The translations under genes and the position numbers were made by a program. DNA of 64,000 nt from Streptomyces sp. NBC_00523. Lineage in GTDB: Bacteria; Actinomycetota; Actinomycetes; Streptomycetales; Streptomycetaceae. The stretch's first letter is position 1. Each line of letters opens with the position of its first letter. The stretch spans positions 5,766,001-5,830,000 of the forward strand of contig NZ_CP107836.1 in assembly GCF_036346615.1 (NCBI RefSeq), written 5' to 3'. Below the pieces are notes generated by a model. The model had not been told where the DNA came from, made no database searches, and worked only from the letters and a program-made list of their open reading frames with translations. Below are positions 50,243 to 58,138 of the stretch, in pieces.

Positions 50243-51499
50243 ATGGCACGCCCCGCCAAGACCGTCACAGGTATCTCCGTCGTAGTGGCCGCCGCGCTGT
50301 CCCTCACCGCCTGCGGCGGTGGCGGTGGCGCGCAGCAGTCCGCCGACGCCAAGCAGACCCTGACCGTCTGGGGCATGGGCGAGGAGGCCAAGCGGCTCGC
50401 CACGGTCGCCAAGGACTTCGAGAAGGACAACCCGAACATCACCGTCAAGGTGACCCCCATCGGCTGGGACGTCGTCGGCCAGAAGATGACCGCCGCCGCG
50501 GCCGCCGGGAAGCTCCCCGACATGGCGCAGATGGGCTCCACGATGATGGGGCAGTACATCGCGCTCGACGTGCTGGAGCCGGTGGACACCAAGGCCTTCA
50601 AAAAGGCCGACTTCTTCCCCGCCACCTGGAACAGCAACGTGGTGGACGGCACCGCCTACGGCGTTCCGTGGTACGCCGACGTACGCGGTCTCTACTACCG
50701 CACCGACCTCGCGGAGAAGGCCGGCGTCGACAAGGCGCCCGTCACCTGGGACGACCACCACAAGCTCGCCGAGGCGTACCAGAAGAACGGCGCCCAGTTC
50801 GGCACCGCGCTCCAGCCCGGCAACACCGGCGCCTGGCAGAGCTGGCTGCAGTTCCTGTACTCCGAGGGCGGCAGCCTCACCGACGCGGACGGCAAGGCCG
50901 CGCTCGACACCCCCGAGGCCGTGAAGGCGTTCCGGACGTGGGGCAGCTACTTCAAGGACGGGCTCGCCAAGAAGAACTTCGTGCCCGGCGCCGACGTGGC
51001 CAAGACCTTCGCCAAGGGCGAGGAGCCGACGTTCATGTCCGGCCCCTGGATGGTCCAGAACCTCAACGAGCAGCAGCCGCAGCTGAAGGGCAAGTGGAAG
51101 ACCGCCCCGCTGCCCGCGGGCCCGAAGGGGTCCGTCTCCTGGGTCGGCGGCGCCTCGCTCGTGACCTTCAAGGACAGCGAGCACAAGGCCGCCGCCGAGA
51201 AGTTCACCCAGTACCTGACCACCCCCGAGACGCAGGCCGCCTGGTACGGCGCGACCAAGTCGCTGCCCGCCGGCAAGGCCGCCTACGACCTCCCGGAGAT
51301 CAAGGACAGCGCCGAGGCCGACAGCCTGAAGGTCTTTCGCCAGGCCCTGGACACCGGCAAGGAGATCCCGGCCCTGGAGAAGTGGAACGAGATCGCCGCC
51401 GCCATCGAGGGCACCCTGGAGAAGATCGCACAGGGCGGTGACCCGGCCGCCGAGGCCAAGAAGCTCCAGGCGACCACGGAGGGGTTGATCTCCCAGTGA
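50243..51499 (+). CDS. Sugar ABC transporter substrate-binding lipoprotein
   Basis: A 418-residue extracellular-binding protein with a lipoprotein signal (LSLTACGGGG, Cys near residue 27) and a cluster-1 (MalE-like) solute-binding fold (LTVWGMGEEAKRLATVAKDF, FSSEGG-type region LYSEGGSLTDADGKAALDT). It captures an oligosaccharide for the two permeases encoded next. AGGAGGAG precedes the ATG. No ATPase is encoded here; Streptomyces sugar importers often share MsiK encoded elsewhere. Stop overlaps the next start (GTGA). Confidence 0.95.
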   Translation: MARPAKTVTGISVVVAAALSLTACGGGGGAQQSADAKQTLTVWGMGEEAKRLATVAKDFEKDNPNITVKVTPIGWDVVGQKMTAAAAAGKLPDMAQMGSTMMGQYIALDVLEPVDTKAFKKADFFPATWNSNVVDGTAYGVPWYADVRGLYYRTDLAEKAGVDKAPVTWDDHHKLAEAYQKNGAQFGTALQPGNTGAWQSWLQFLYSEGGSLTDADGKAALDTPEAVKAFRTWGSYFKDGLAKKNFVPGADVAKTFAKGEEPTFMSGPWMVQNLNEQQPQLKGKWKTAPLPAGPKGSVSWVGGASLVTFKDSEHKAAAEKFTQYLTTPETQAAWYGATKSLPAGKAAYDLPEIKDSAEADSLKVFRQALDTGKEIPALEKWNEIAAAIEGTLEKIAQGGDPAAEAKKLQATTEGLISQ

Positions 51500-52482
51500 A
51501 GACCGCCGCCACCCGGGCCGGGGCAGGCCTGGACCGCGCTCCGGCCCAGGCCGGCGGCCCTCCCGGACAGCAGGACCCGGCGGGCCAGGAGCTCCGCCCC
51601 GACCGGCTCTCCCGGCAGAACCTCGCCGGCTGGCTGTACTCGACGCCGTTCCTGGCCCTCTTCCTGACCTTCATGGCGTTCCCGATCGTCGCGACGCTCC
51701 TCATGAGCTTCACCGACTTCGGCCTGCGCAACGTCACCCACCCGCTCGACGCGAACTTCGTCGGATTCGACAACTACACCGCGCTCTTCGACGACCCGAA
51801 GTTCATGAAGGCGCTCTTCAACACCTGCTACTTCGTGGTGCTGGGCGTCCCGCTGACCATCGGCAGCGGACTGGTCGCGGCCGTGCTCCTCAACTCCGGC
51901 ATCGACCGCTTCCGGACCTTCTTCCGGGTCGGCTTCTACGTCCCCGTGGTCACCGCCATCGTCGCGGTGGCCGTCATCTGGCGGTTCGTGCTCGACCCCT
52001 CGGAGGGCCTGATCGCCGGGCTCGGCGCGCAGCTCGGCTTCTCCACGCCGGACTTCCTCGCTTCCAAGGCGCTCGCGATGCCGTCGCTGATCGTGATGGC
52101 CGTCTGGCGCAACATGGGCACCGCGATGGTCCTCTTCCTCGCCGGACTCCAGGCCATCCCGGTCGAGGTCCGCGAGGCCGCCAAGCTGGACGGCGCGGGT
52201 GCCTTCCAGGAGTTCCGCCGGATCACGGTCCCGCTGCTGCGGCCCACCATGCTGTACGTCGCGGTGATGACCACCATCGGCTTCCTCAACGTCTTCGAGG
52301 AACCCTTCGTGATGACCGACGGCGGACCCGGCGACAGCACCCTCACCGTGTCGCTGCACATGTACAAGGAAGGCTTCAGTTTCTTCCACATGGGCTCCGC
52401 GAGCGCCATGGCCTACGTCCTCTTCACGATCGTGCTGGCCGTCACGCTGCTCCAGTTCCGCCTGCTGAAGGACAAGACCTGA
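51496..52482 (+). CDS. Sugar ABC transporter permease (MalF-like)
   Basis: A 328-residue membrane protein with about six helices after a Pro/Gln-rich N-terminal extension. The EAA loop is VEVREAAKLDGAGAFQEFRRITVPLL. It is one half of the transmembrane channel for the sugar importer. GTG start overlaps the binding-protein stop; its stop TGA shares one base with the next ATG. Confidence 0.94.
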   Translation: MKTAATRAGAGLDRAPAQAGGPPGQQDPAGQELRPDRLSRQNLAGWLYSTPFLALFLTFMAFPIVATLLMSFTDFGLRNVTHPLDANFVGFDNYTALFDDPKFMKALFNTCYFVVLGVPLTIGSGLVAAVLLNSGIDRFRTFFRVGFYVPVVTAIVAVAVIWRFVLDPSEGLIAGLGAQLGFSTPDFLASKALAMPSLIVMAVWRNMGTAMVLFLAGLQAIPVEVREAAKLDGAGAFQEFRRITVPLLRPTMLYVAVMTTIGFLNVFEEPFVMTDGGPGDSTLTVSLHMYKEGFSFFHMGSASAMAYVLFTIVLAVTLLQFRLLKDKT

Positions 52483-53366
52483 TGAGCGCCACCGACCTCC
52501 CCACCAAGAGCGCACCGGGCAGGCGGCGCACCGCCACCTCGCGCAGGCCGGGCACCAAGGCCCTCACGTACACGCTGCTCATCCTGGGCCTGCTCGTGAT
52601 GACCGCGCCCTTCCTGTGGATGGCGGTGTCCGCCTTCAAGACCCCGCAGGACCTGGGCGCCAGCCCGCCGGTGTGGATCCCCACCGAGTGGACCCTCGCG
52701 AACTTCCGCGAACTGCTCGACCTGATGGACATCGCGCGGAACTTCCTCAACTCCGCGGTGGTCGCCGTCGTCGTGACCGCCTGCAACCTGGTCTTCTGCT
52801 CGATGCTGGGCTACGCGCTCGCCAAGCTGAACTTCTTCGGCAAGCGGGGCGTGCTCGCGATCGTGCTGGGCGCCCTCATGGTGCCGGGCAACCTGATGCT
52901 GCTGCCGCAGTTCGTGATGATGAGCAAGATGGGGCTGCTCGACAGCTACGCGGGGCTCATCCTGCCCTTCGCGGCGGGCGCGTTCGGGGTCTTCCTCATG
53001 CGGCAGTTCATGGCGGCGATCCCCGACGAACTCCTCGAAGCGGCCCGCATCGACGGCGCCGGCGAGTGGTACATCTTCTGGCGGATCGTGATCCCGCTGG
53101 TCAAGCCGGCCCTCGCCACGCTGACGATCTTCGTGTTCCTCGGCTCGTGGAACAACTTCCTGTGGCCGCTCGTCGCGACCAACGACCCGGACAAGTACAC
53201 CCTGCCGGTCGCCCTCGCCACCTTCGCCACCGACCCCACCAAGGCCGCCGGTTCGAACGGCGTGCTGATGGCCGGCGCCTTCCTCGTGGTGCTCCCGGTC
53301 GTCGCCGTCTTCATCGCCCTCCAGCGGCACTTCACCCAGGGCATCGCGACCTCCGGCCTGAAGTGA
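52482..53366 (+). CDS. Sugar ABC transporter permease (MalG-like)
   Basis: A 294-residue membrane protein with about six helices. Its EAA loop reads ELLEAARIDGAGEWYIFWRIVIPL, and it ends with the family pattern FIALQRHFTQGIATSGLK. It forms the channel with the preceding permease. The start at 52482 overlaps the preceding stop by one base and the stop overlaps the next gene (GTGA). Confidence 0.95.
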   Translation: MSATDLPTKSAPGRRRTATSRRPGTKALTYTLLILGLLVMTAPFLWMAVSAFKTPQDLGASPPVWIPTEWTLANFRELLDLMDIARNFLNSAVVAVVVTACNLVFCSMLGYALAKLNFFGKRGVLAIVLGALMVPGNLMLLPQFVMMSKMGLLDSYAGLILPFAAGAFGVFLMRQFMAAIPDELLEAARIDGAGEWYIFWRIVIPLVKPALATLTIFVFLGSWNNFLWPLVATNDPDKYTLPVALATFATDPTKAAGSNGVLMAGAFLVVLPVVAVFIALQRHFTQGIATSGLK

Positions 53367-54082
53367 ACGGGCGCCCCGGCCTCGCCCCGGCGGGCGTGCC
53401 GCCCGCGCGGGGCACGGTCCTGCGGTCCCGGGACGGCATCGGCCATGTGCTGCTCGACTGGCTGCCGGCGCCGGGGACGGCCGGTTACGTCGTCCACCGC
53501 TCCGATCACTACGAGGGACCGTACGAGCCCCTGCACCCCGGCCCGGTCCTCCCGCCGTACGCGGACACGCGCGCCGAGCCCGGCCGCGGCTACTGGTACC
53601 GGATCGCGCCCAGGACGCCCGAGGGCCCCGGGCCCCCGCTGCCCGGCCCCGTGCGCGGCTGCGCGCTCGCCCCGGGCAGCGCACCCGCCGGGGTCCGGGT
53701 CCGGATCGACGCCGGCGCCCCGCACCGCCCCGCGCACCTCACCGGCGACGGGGCCCGCGCCCTGGTGACCGCCACCGTCACCGCGCGCGACGGCACGGTC
53801 GAGGTGCGCGTGGTCAACGCCGCCGCCGACCGGCCCCGCGCGATACCGGTACCGGCGCTGGGCCGCCGCGTCACCGTGGAGTTCGCCGGGCTCGAACCGG
53901 GCGCCCGCTACCGGATGCGCCCCGCCGGTGACACCGGCCCCGAAGCCCTCGCGCACACCGGCCCGGACGGTCTCGTACGCACCACGCTCGACCTGCCCAT
54001 GCCGGGCAGCCGCACCCTGCGACTGGCCCGCGACCGGGCCTGCCCGCACCCCGCACCAGCCAAGGAGGACCCCGGGCCATGA
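53363..54082 (+). CDS. FnIII-like protein of unknown function
   Basis: A 239-residue soluble protein without a signal peptide. Residues about 15-110 look like a fibronectin type III module (VLLDWLPAPGTAGYVVHRSDHYEGPYEPL region, GYWYRIAP). The rest is a second beta-rich module. Similar FnIII-like segments are found in some GH39 proteins, but no catalytic domain is present. It lies within the importer-sulfatase operon, overlapping both neighbours by 4 nt, so it must act on the same substrate pathway. Confidence 0.7.
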   Translation: MNGRPGLAPAGVPPARGTVLRSRDGIGHVLLDWLPAPGTAGYVVHRSDHYEGPYEPLHPGPVLPPYADTRAEPGRGYWYRIAPRTPEGPGPPLPGPVRGCALAPGSAPAGVRVRIDAGAPHRPAHLTGDGARALVTATVTARDGTVEVRVVNAAADRPRAIPVPALGRRVTVEFAGLEPGARYRMRPAGDTGPEALAHTGPDGLVRTTLDLPMPGSRTLRLARDRACPHPAPAKEDPGP

Positions 54083-55491
54083 GCACCACCGGCACCGAGC
54101 GCCCCAGCCTCGTGTTCTTCATGACCGACGACCACGCCGTACCCGCGATCGGCGCCTACGGCAGCGTCATCAACAGGACGCCCGCCGTCGACCGGCTGGC
54201 CGCCGAGGGCATGCGCTTCGACAACGCCTTCTGCACCAACTCCATCTGCTCGCCCGCCCGGGCGTCCCTGCTGACCGGCACCTACAGCCACGTCAACGGC
54301 ATGACGACGCTCGAACAGGAGGGCCAGAAGTTCGACGCCACCCAGCCCTCCTTCCCGAGCATGCTCCAGGAGGCGGGCTACCAGACCGCGATCATCGGCA
54401 AATGGCACCTGGGCCATGGGGGCTGCTCCGACCCGGTCGGCTTCGACCACTGGGAGGTGCTGCCGGAACACGGCGTCTACCACGACCCGACGTTCGTCAC
54501 CCGCGACGGGGAGCGGCAGCACACCGGCTACGTCACCGACCTCATCACCGACCTCGCGCTCAACTGGCTCGACCGCCGGGACCGCGAGAAGCCCTTCGCG
54601 CTGTTCATCCAGCACAAGGCCCCGCACCGCGCCTTCGAACCCGCCGAACGCCACCGCCACCTGTACGAGGACGTGGACATCCCGGCGCCCCGCACCCTCC
54701 ACGACGACTACCGCCACCGGGCGAGCGCGGCCGCCGAGGCGGAGATGCGGATGCGCGACCTGCTCCCGGAGGACCTCAAGGCACCCGTCCCCGAAGGCCT
54801 GGACGAGCGCGAGGAACGCGAGTGGCGCTACCAGCGCTACATCAAGGAGTACCTGCGCGTCATCGCCGCCCTGGACGAGAACGTCGGCCGGGTCCTGCAC
54901 TATCTGGACCTCACCGGCCTGGACCGGTCCACGGCGGTCGCGTACACCTCCGACCACGGCTTCTACCTGGGCGAACACGGCTGGTTCGACAAGCGGTTCA
55001 TGTACGAACCCTCGCTGCGCATTCCGCTGGTGGTGCGATGGCCCGGCGTCACCCCGCCGGGCAGCAGCTGCGACGAGCTGGTGGTCAACGTCGACTACGC
55101 CCAGACGATCCTGGACCTCGCCGGAGTGGAAGCGCATCCACGGATGCAGGGCAGAAGCCTGGTGCCCTTGCTCAGGGGCGAACGGCCGGACGACTGGCGG
55201 CAGTCGGTGTACTACCGCTACTTCGAGCACCTGGACGTCTGCCACAACGTCCAGGCCAGCTACGGCGTCCGCACCCACACCCACAAGCTGATCCACTACC
55301 CCGGCCACGGCTCCGGCCAGCCGGGCGCCAAGGACGAGACCCGCGCCCCCGAGTGGGAGCTCTTCGACCTGGTCGCCGACCCGGACGAACTGCACAACCG
55401 GTACGACGACCCGGGGTACCGGGATCTGGTCGTGGAGCTGACGGCCGAACTGGCGGCGCTGCAACGGCAGTACGGTGACACCCCCGGCTGA
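54079..55491 (+). CDS. Cytoplasmic sulfatase (formylglycine-dependent)
   Basis: A 470-residue arylsulfatase-family enzyme. The catalytic Cys57 is in NSICSPARASLLTG (C-x-P-x-R), which a formylglycine-generating enzyme encoded elsewhere would modify. D17-D18 (FMTDDH) and SDHGFYLGEHGWFDK supply metal and active-site residues. No signal peptide is visible, so it should desulfate sugars after import by the ABC system next to it. ATG overlaps the FnIII-like gene stop. A copy of the regulator-like motif occurs inside the gene (55127) but is likely fortuitous. Confidence 0.94.
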   Translation: MSTTGTERPSLVFFMTDDHAVPAIGAYGSVINRTPAVDRLAAEGMRFDNAFCTNSICSPARASLLTGTYSHVNGMTTLEQEGQKFDATQPSFPSMLQEAGYQTAIIGKWHLGHGGCSDPVGFDHWEVLPEHGVYHDPTFVTRDGERQHTGYVTDLITDLALNWLDRRDREKPFALFIQHKAPHRAFEPAERHRHLYEDVDIPAPRTLHDDYRHRASAAAEAEMRMRDLLPEDLKAPVPEGLDEREEREWRYQRYIKEYLRVIAALDENVGRVLHYLDLTGLDRSTAVAYTSDHGFYLGEHGWFDKRFMYEPSLRIPLVVRWPGVTPPGSSCDELVVNVDYAQTILDLAGVEAHPRMQGRSLVPLLRGERPDDWRQSVYYRYFEHLDVCHNVQASYGVRTHTHKLIHYPGHGSGQPGAKDETRAPEWELFDLVADPDELHNRYDDPGYRDLVVELTAELAALQRQYGDTPG

Positions 55492-55499
55492 GGTACGGC

Positions 55500-55533
55500 T
55501 TCCGCCCCCGCCCGGCACCGGGCGGGGGCGGAA
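55500..55533. terminator. Bidirectional terminator between sulfatase and GH13
   Basis: A perfect 16-bp inverted repeat with a 2-nt centre lies 8 nt after the sulfatase stop and 4 nt beyond the convergent GH13 stop. Confidence 0.9.
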
Positions 55534-55537
55534 CCGG

Positions 55538-57130
55538 TCAGCCGGCGTCGAGTGCGAAGACGCCGAAGCCGAAGCCCTCGGCGTGGACGCGCCCGTCCGC
55601 GACGGTGACCCCGCGCGCCTCCACCGCGGTGACCGGGCCGACGGGCACGGCGGTCGTGGCGGCCTCGGAGCGCGGGTTGACCACGACCAGATAGCGCCCG
55701 CCCCGGACGTACACCAGCGGATACCCGTCGTGCAGCACCTCCGTGGACGCCCCGCTGCCCAGCTCCGGGGTGGCCTTGCGGAGCGCGATCAGCCGCCTGA
55801 CCAGGTGGAGGAGGGAGCCCTCGTCGGCGCGCTGGGCGGCGACCGTCGGGCGCGCCGGGTCCGGGTCGAGCGGCAGGTACAGGGCGTCGGCGGGCGCGGT
55901 GGAGAAGCCCGCGTTCGGCGAGTCGTCCCACTGCATGGGCGTACGGGACCCGGCCCGGTCGTACCGCGGACCCAGTCGGCTGCCCTCGCGGGTGGGCGTG
56001 CCGGGCACGTACCGCATGCCGATCTCGTCCCCGTAGTAGATCGCGGGGAGCGTCGGCCAGGTCAGCTGGAACGCGAAGGCGGCGGGCAGCTGTTCGGCCG
56101 TACGCGGGCCCGTGGCGAGGCGCGAGAAGTCGTGGTTGGCCGTGGGCAGCGAGATGAACCCGGCGTCCCCGATGACCTCCGTCGCCTCGCGCCAGGCGTC
56201 GAGGAAGGTGGCGAACCCGCCCTCGCCCCGCGCCCCGAAGTACGGCTCAAGCGGCTCCCAGGGCTCGCTGACCGTGCCCTCCCAGTTGTTCCAGAGCGAC
56301 CGGAGCGGCAGCCCGTCACCGCGCGGTCCGAACTGCAGGAAGAAGTCCGCGTGGAACCCGGCCGGGACGGAGACCTGCGGGTCGCCCCACTCGGAGAGCA
56401 GCGCCGCGCGCGGGTGCACCCGGTCCAGCCAGCCGCGCAGCTCGGTCCAGAGCTTCGCGGTCTCGGCCTGCCCCGGGTCGTCCTTGACCAGCGACGCGGC
56501 CATGTCGACGCGGAAGCCGGACAGGCCGAGGTCCAGCCAGTGGTCCATGATGTCGCGCAGCGCCTGCCGGTTGGCGCGGGGCCCCTCGGCGTCGACGGGC
56601 AGCCGCCAGGGCTCCGCCGGGTCCATGCGCGCGTGCCCGAAGTTGAGCGCGGGCTGCGACTCGAAGAAGTTCGGCTGGTAGAACCCGGACCGGCTGCCGG
56701 GCGAGGCGACGAACCCGGGCGGCGCCTGCTCGGTGTCGGCCCAGATGAACCGCTGGTCGGCCGGGTCGTTCGCCGACGCCCGGAACCAGGGGTGCTGGTC
56801 CGAGGTGTGCCCGGCGACCAGGTCGAGCAGCACCCGGATGCCACGGCGCCCGGCGGCCTCGGTGAGCCGGGCCAGGTCCTCGTTGGTGCCGTAGCGCGGG
56901 GCGACGTTGAGGTAGTCGGCCACGTCGTACCCGGCGTCGTCGAACGGCGAAACGAAGCACGGGTTGAACCAGACGGTGTTCACCCCGAGCCACTCGAGAT
57001 GGTCGAGCCGCGCCTCGATCCCCGCGAAGTCGCCGATCCCGTCCCCGTTGGAGTCGGCGAAGGACTGCGGATAGATCTGGTAGAGCACGGCGTCGGCGAG
57101 CCATTCGGTCGCCGGGCGGGGGGATGACAT
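55538..57130 (-). CDS. GH13 alpha-glucosidase/alpha-amylase-family protein
   Basis: A 530-residue enzyme of family GH13. Conserved regions: YQIYPQSFADSNGDGIGDF at the N-terminus, VLLDLVAGHTSDQHPWF, GFRVDMAASL (nucleophile Asp), ALLSEWGD (acid Glu) and LPTANHD. It has no signal peptide and should act on alpha-linked oligosaccharides in the cytoplasm. Similar enzymes hydrolyse trehalose, sucrose or maltose; the exact specificity is not clear. It converges on the sulfatase gene. Confidence 0.92.
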   Translation of the reverse strand: MSSPRPATEWLADAVLYQIYPQSFADSNGDGIGDFAGIEARLDHLEWLGVNTVWFNPCFVSPFDDAGYDVADYLNVAPRYGTNEDLARLTEAAGRRGIRVLLDLVAGHTSDQHPWFRASANDPADQRFIWADTEQAPPGFVASPGSRSGFYQPNFFESQPALNFGHARMDPAEPWRLPVDAEGPRANRQALRDIMDHWLDLGLSGFRVDMAASLVKDDPGQAETAKLWTELRGWLDRVHPRAALLSEWGDPQVSVPAGFHADFFLQFGPRGDGLPLRSLWNNWEGTVSEPWEPLEPYFGARGEGGFATFLDAWREATEVIGDAGFISLPTANHDFSRLATGPRTAEQLPAAFAFQLTWPTLPAIYYGDEIGMRYVPGTPTREGSRLGPRYDRAGSRTPMQWDDSPNAGFSTAPADALYLPLDPDPARPTVAAQRADEGSLLHLVRRLIALRKATPELGSGASTEVLHDGYPLVYVRGGRYLVVVNPRSEAATTAVPVGPVTAVEARGVTVADGRVHAEGFGFGVFALDAG

Positions 57131-57167
57131 GCGGATTCCTCCGATAAGGGTGTACGGGAACGCGGGC

Positions 57168-57974
57168 TCAGCGCCCCACGGGCGCAGACGGCAACTCGAT
57201 CAGGGCGCGCACGGGAAGGTGGTCGCTCGGTGCGACGGGCCCCGGCAGCGCGGCGGACGCCTCGCGTACCCGCGTACCGCGCGAGGCGAGGATCCAGTCG
57301 ATGCGCGGGCCGTTCGCGACCGGCGCGCGGTAGTCGTGGAAGGTGGCGTACGCGGGCCCGCGCTCCTCGGCACGGTCCCAGGTGTCGTCCAGGCCGCCCC
57401 GCGCGAGCAGCACGCCGTGCACCTCGGGGTCCCCGGCCGGGGTGTTGAAGTCACCGGTGACGACGACCGGCAGGCCGGGCGCCAGGGCGGTGGACCGCTC
57501 CACGAGCAGCCCGGCCGCGCGGGTGCGCGCGTAAGCGCTCACATGGTCCAGGTGGGTGTTCACGGCGAGGAATGCGATCCCGGTGGCCAGGTCCCGGAAG
57601 CGGACCCAGGTCGCCATGCGCGGGCAGCCGCCGCCCCAGGTCTCGGAGGCGGGCACCTCGGGCGTGTCCGAGAGCCAGAAGTCGCCGTGGTCCAGGGCGT
57701 CGAGGCGGTCGCGGTCGTGGAAGACGGCCATGTGCTCACCGGTCCCGTCGCCGTCGCGGTCCCGGCCGGTCCTCGCGTAACCGGGTCCGAGCGCGGCGAG
57801 CACGTCCGCGACCTGGTGCGGGCGGCCCTCCTGGGTGCCGAGCAGCTGGGGCCGCGCCTCCCGCAGCACCGCCGCCACCGCGTCCCGGCGCCCCGACCAG
57901 GGGCGGGGCGAACCGTCCCAGTCCACATGGAGGTTGAAGCTCATGACGCGCAGGGCCGACGCGCTGTTGGCCAT
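57168..57974 (-). CDS. Endonuclease/exonuclease/phosphatase-fold protein
   Basis: A 268-residue enzyme of the EEP superfamily. Motifs: RVMSFNLHVDW, LLGTQEG (metal Glu), VNTHLDH, VVTGDFNTPAG, IDWILAS and SDHLPV. It may act on phosphodiesters such as lipids, sugar phosphates or nucleic acid ends. ATG 57974 follows GGGAG; a longer frame from 58019 is less likely. It is transcribed divergently from the GH3 gene and shares its control region, including a LacI-type site. Confidence 0.92.
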   Translation of the reverse strand: MANSASALRVMSFNLHVDWDGSPRPWSGRRDAVAAVLREARPQLLGTQEGRPHQVADVLAALGPGYARTGRDRDGDGTGEHMAVFHDRDRLDALDHGDFWLSDTPEVPASETWGGGCPRMATWVRFRDLATGIAFLAVNTHLDHVSAYARTRAAGLLVERSTALAPGLPVVVTGDFNTPAGDPEVHGVLLARGGLDDTWDRAEERGPAYATFHDYRAPVANGPRIDWILASRGTRVREASAALPGPVAPSDHLPVRALIELPSAPVGR

Positions 57975-58025
57975 GGATGTCTCCCGTGCTGACTCATCGA
58001 TTCTGTCACGAGGGGCCATGACTCC

Positions 58026-58054
58026 TTGCCCCCTCGTCTGAATGCGCTTACATT
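58026..58054 (+). promoter_or_regulatory. GH3 promoter with overlapping LacI-type operator
   Basis: TTGCCC (58026-58031) and TACATT (58049-58054) are spaced by 17 bp. TGAATGCGCTTACA (58039-58052) covers the -10 and part of the spacer, matching the site before lacI in 13 of 14 positions. It could block transcription of GH3 and perhaps of the divergent gene. Confidence 0.75.
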
Positions 58055-58138
58055 TCTTGCTGCGAGCGACGTTAGCCCCCGCTGTTTCGTCCGGCAAGGG
58101 CCCGCTCACCTCCCGCTTTCCGCCACGAAGGACCCGAC

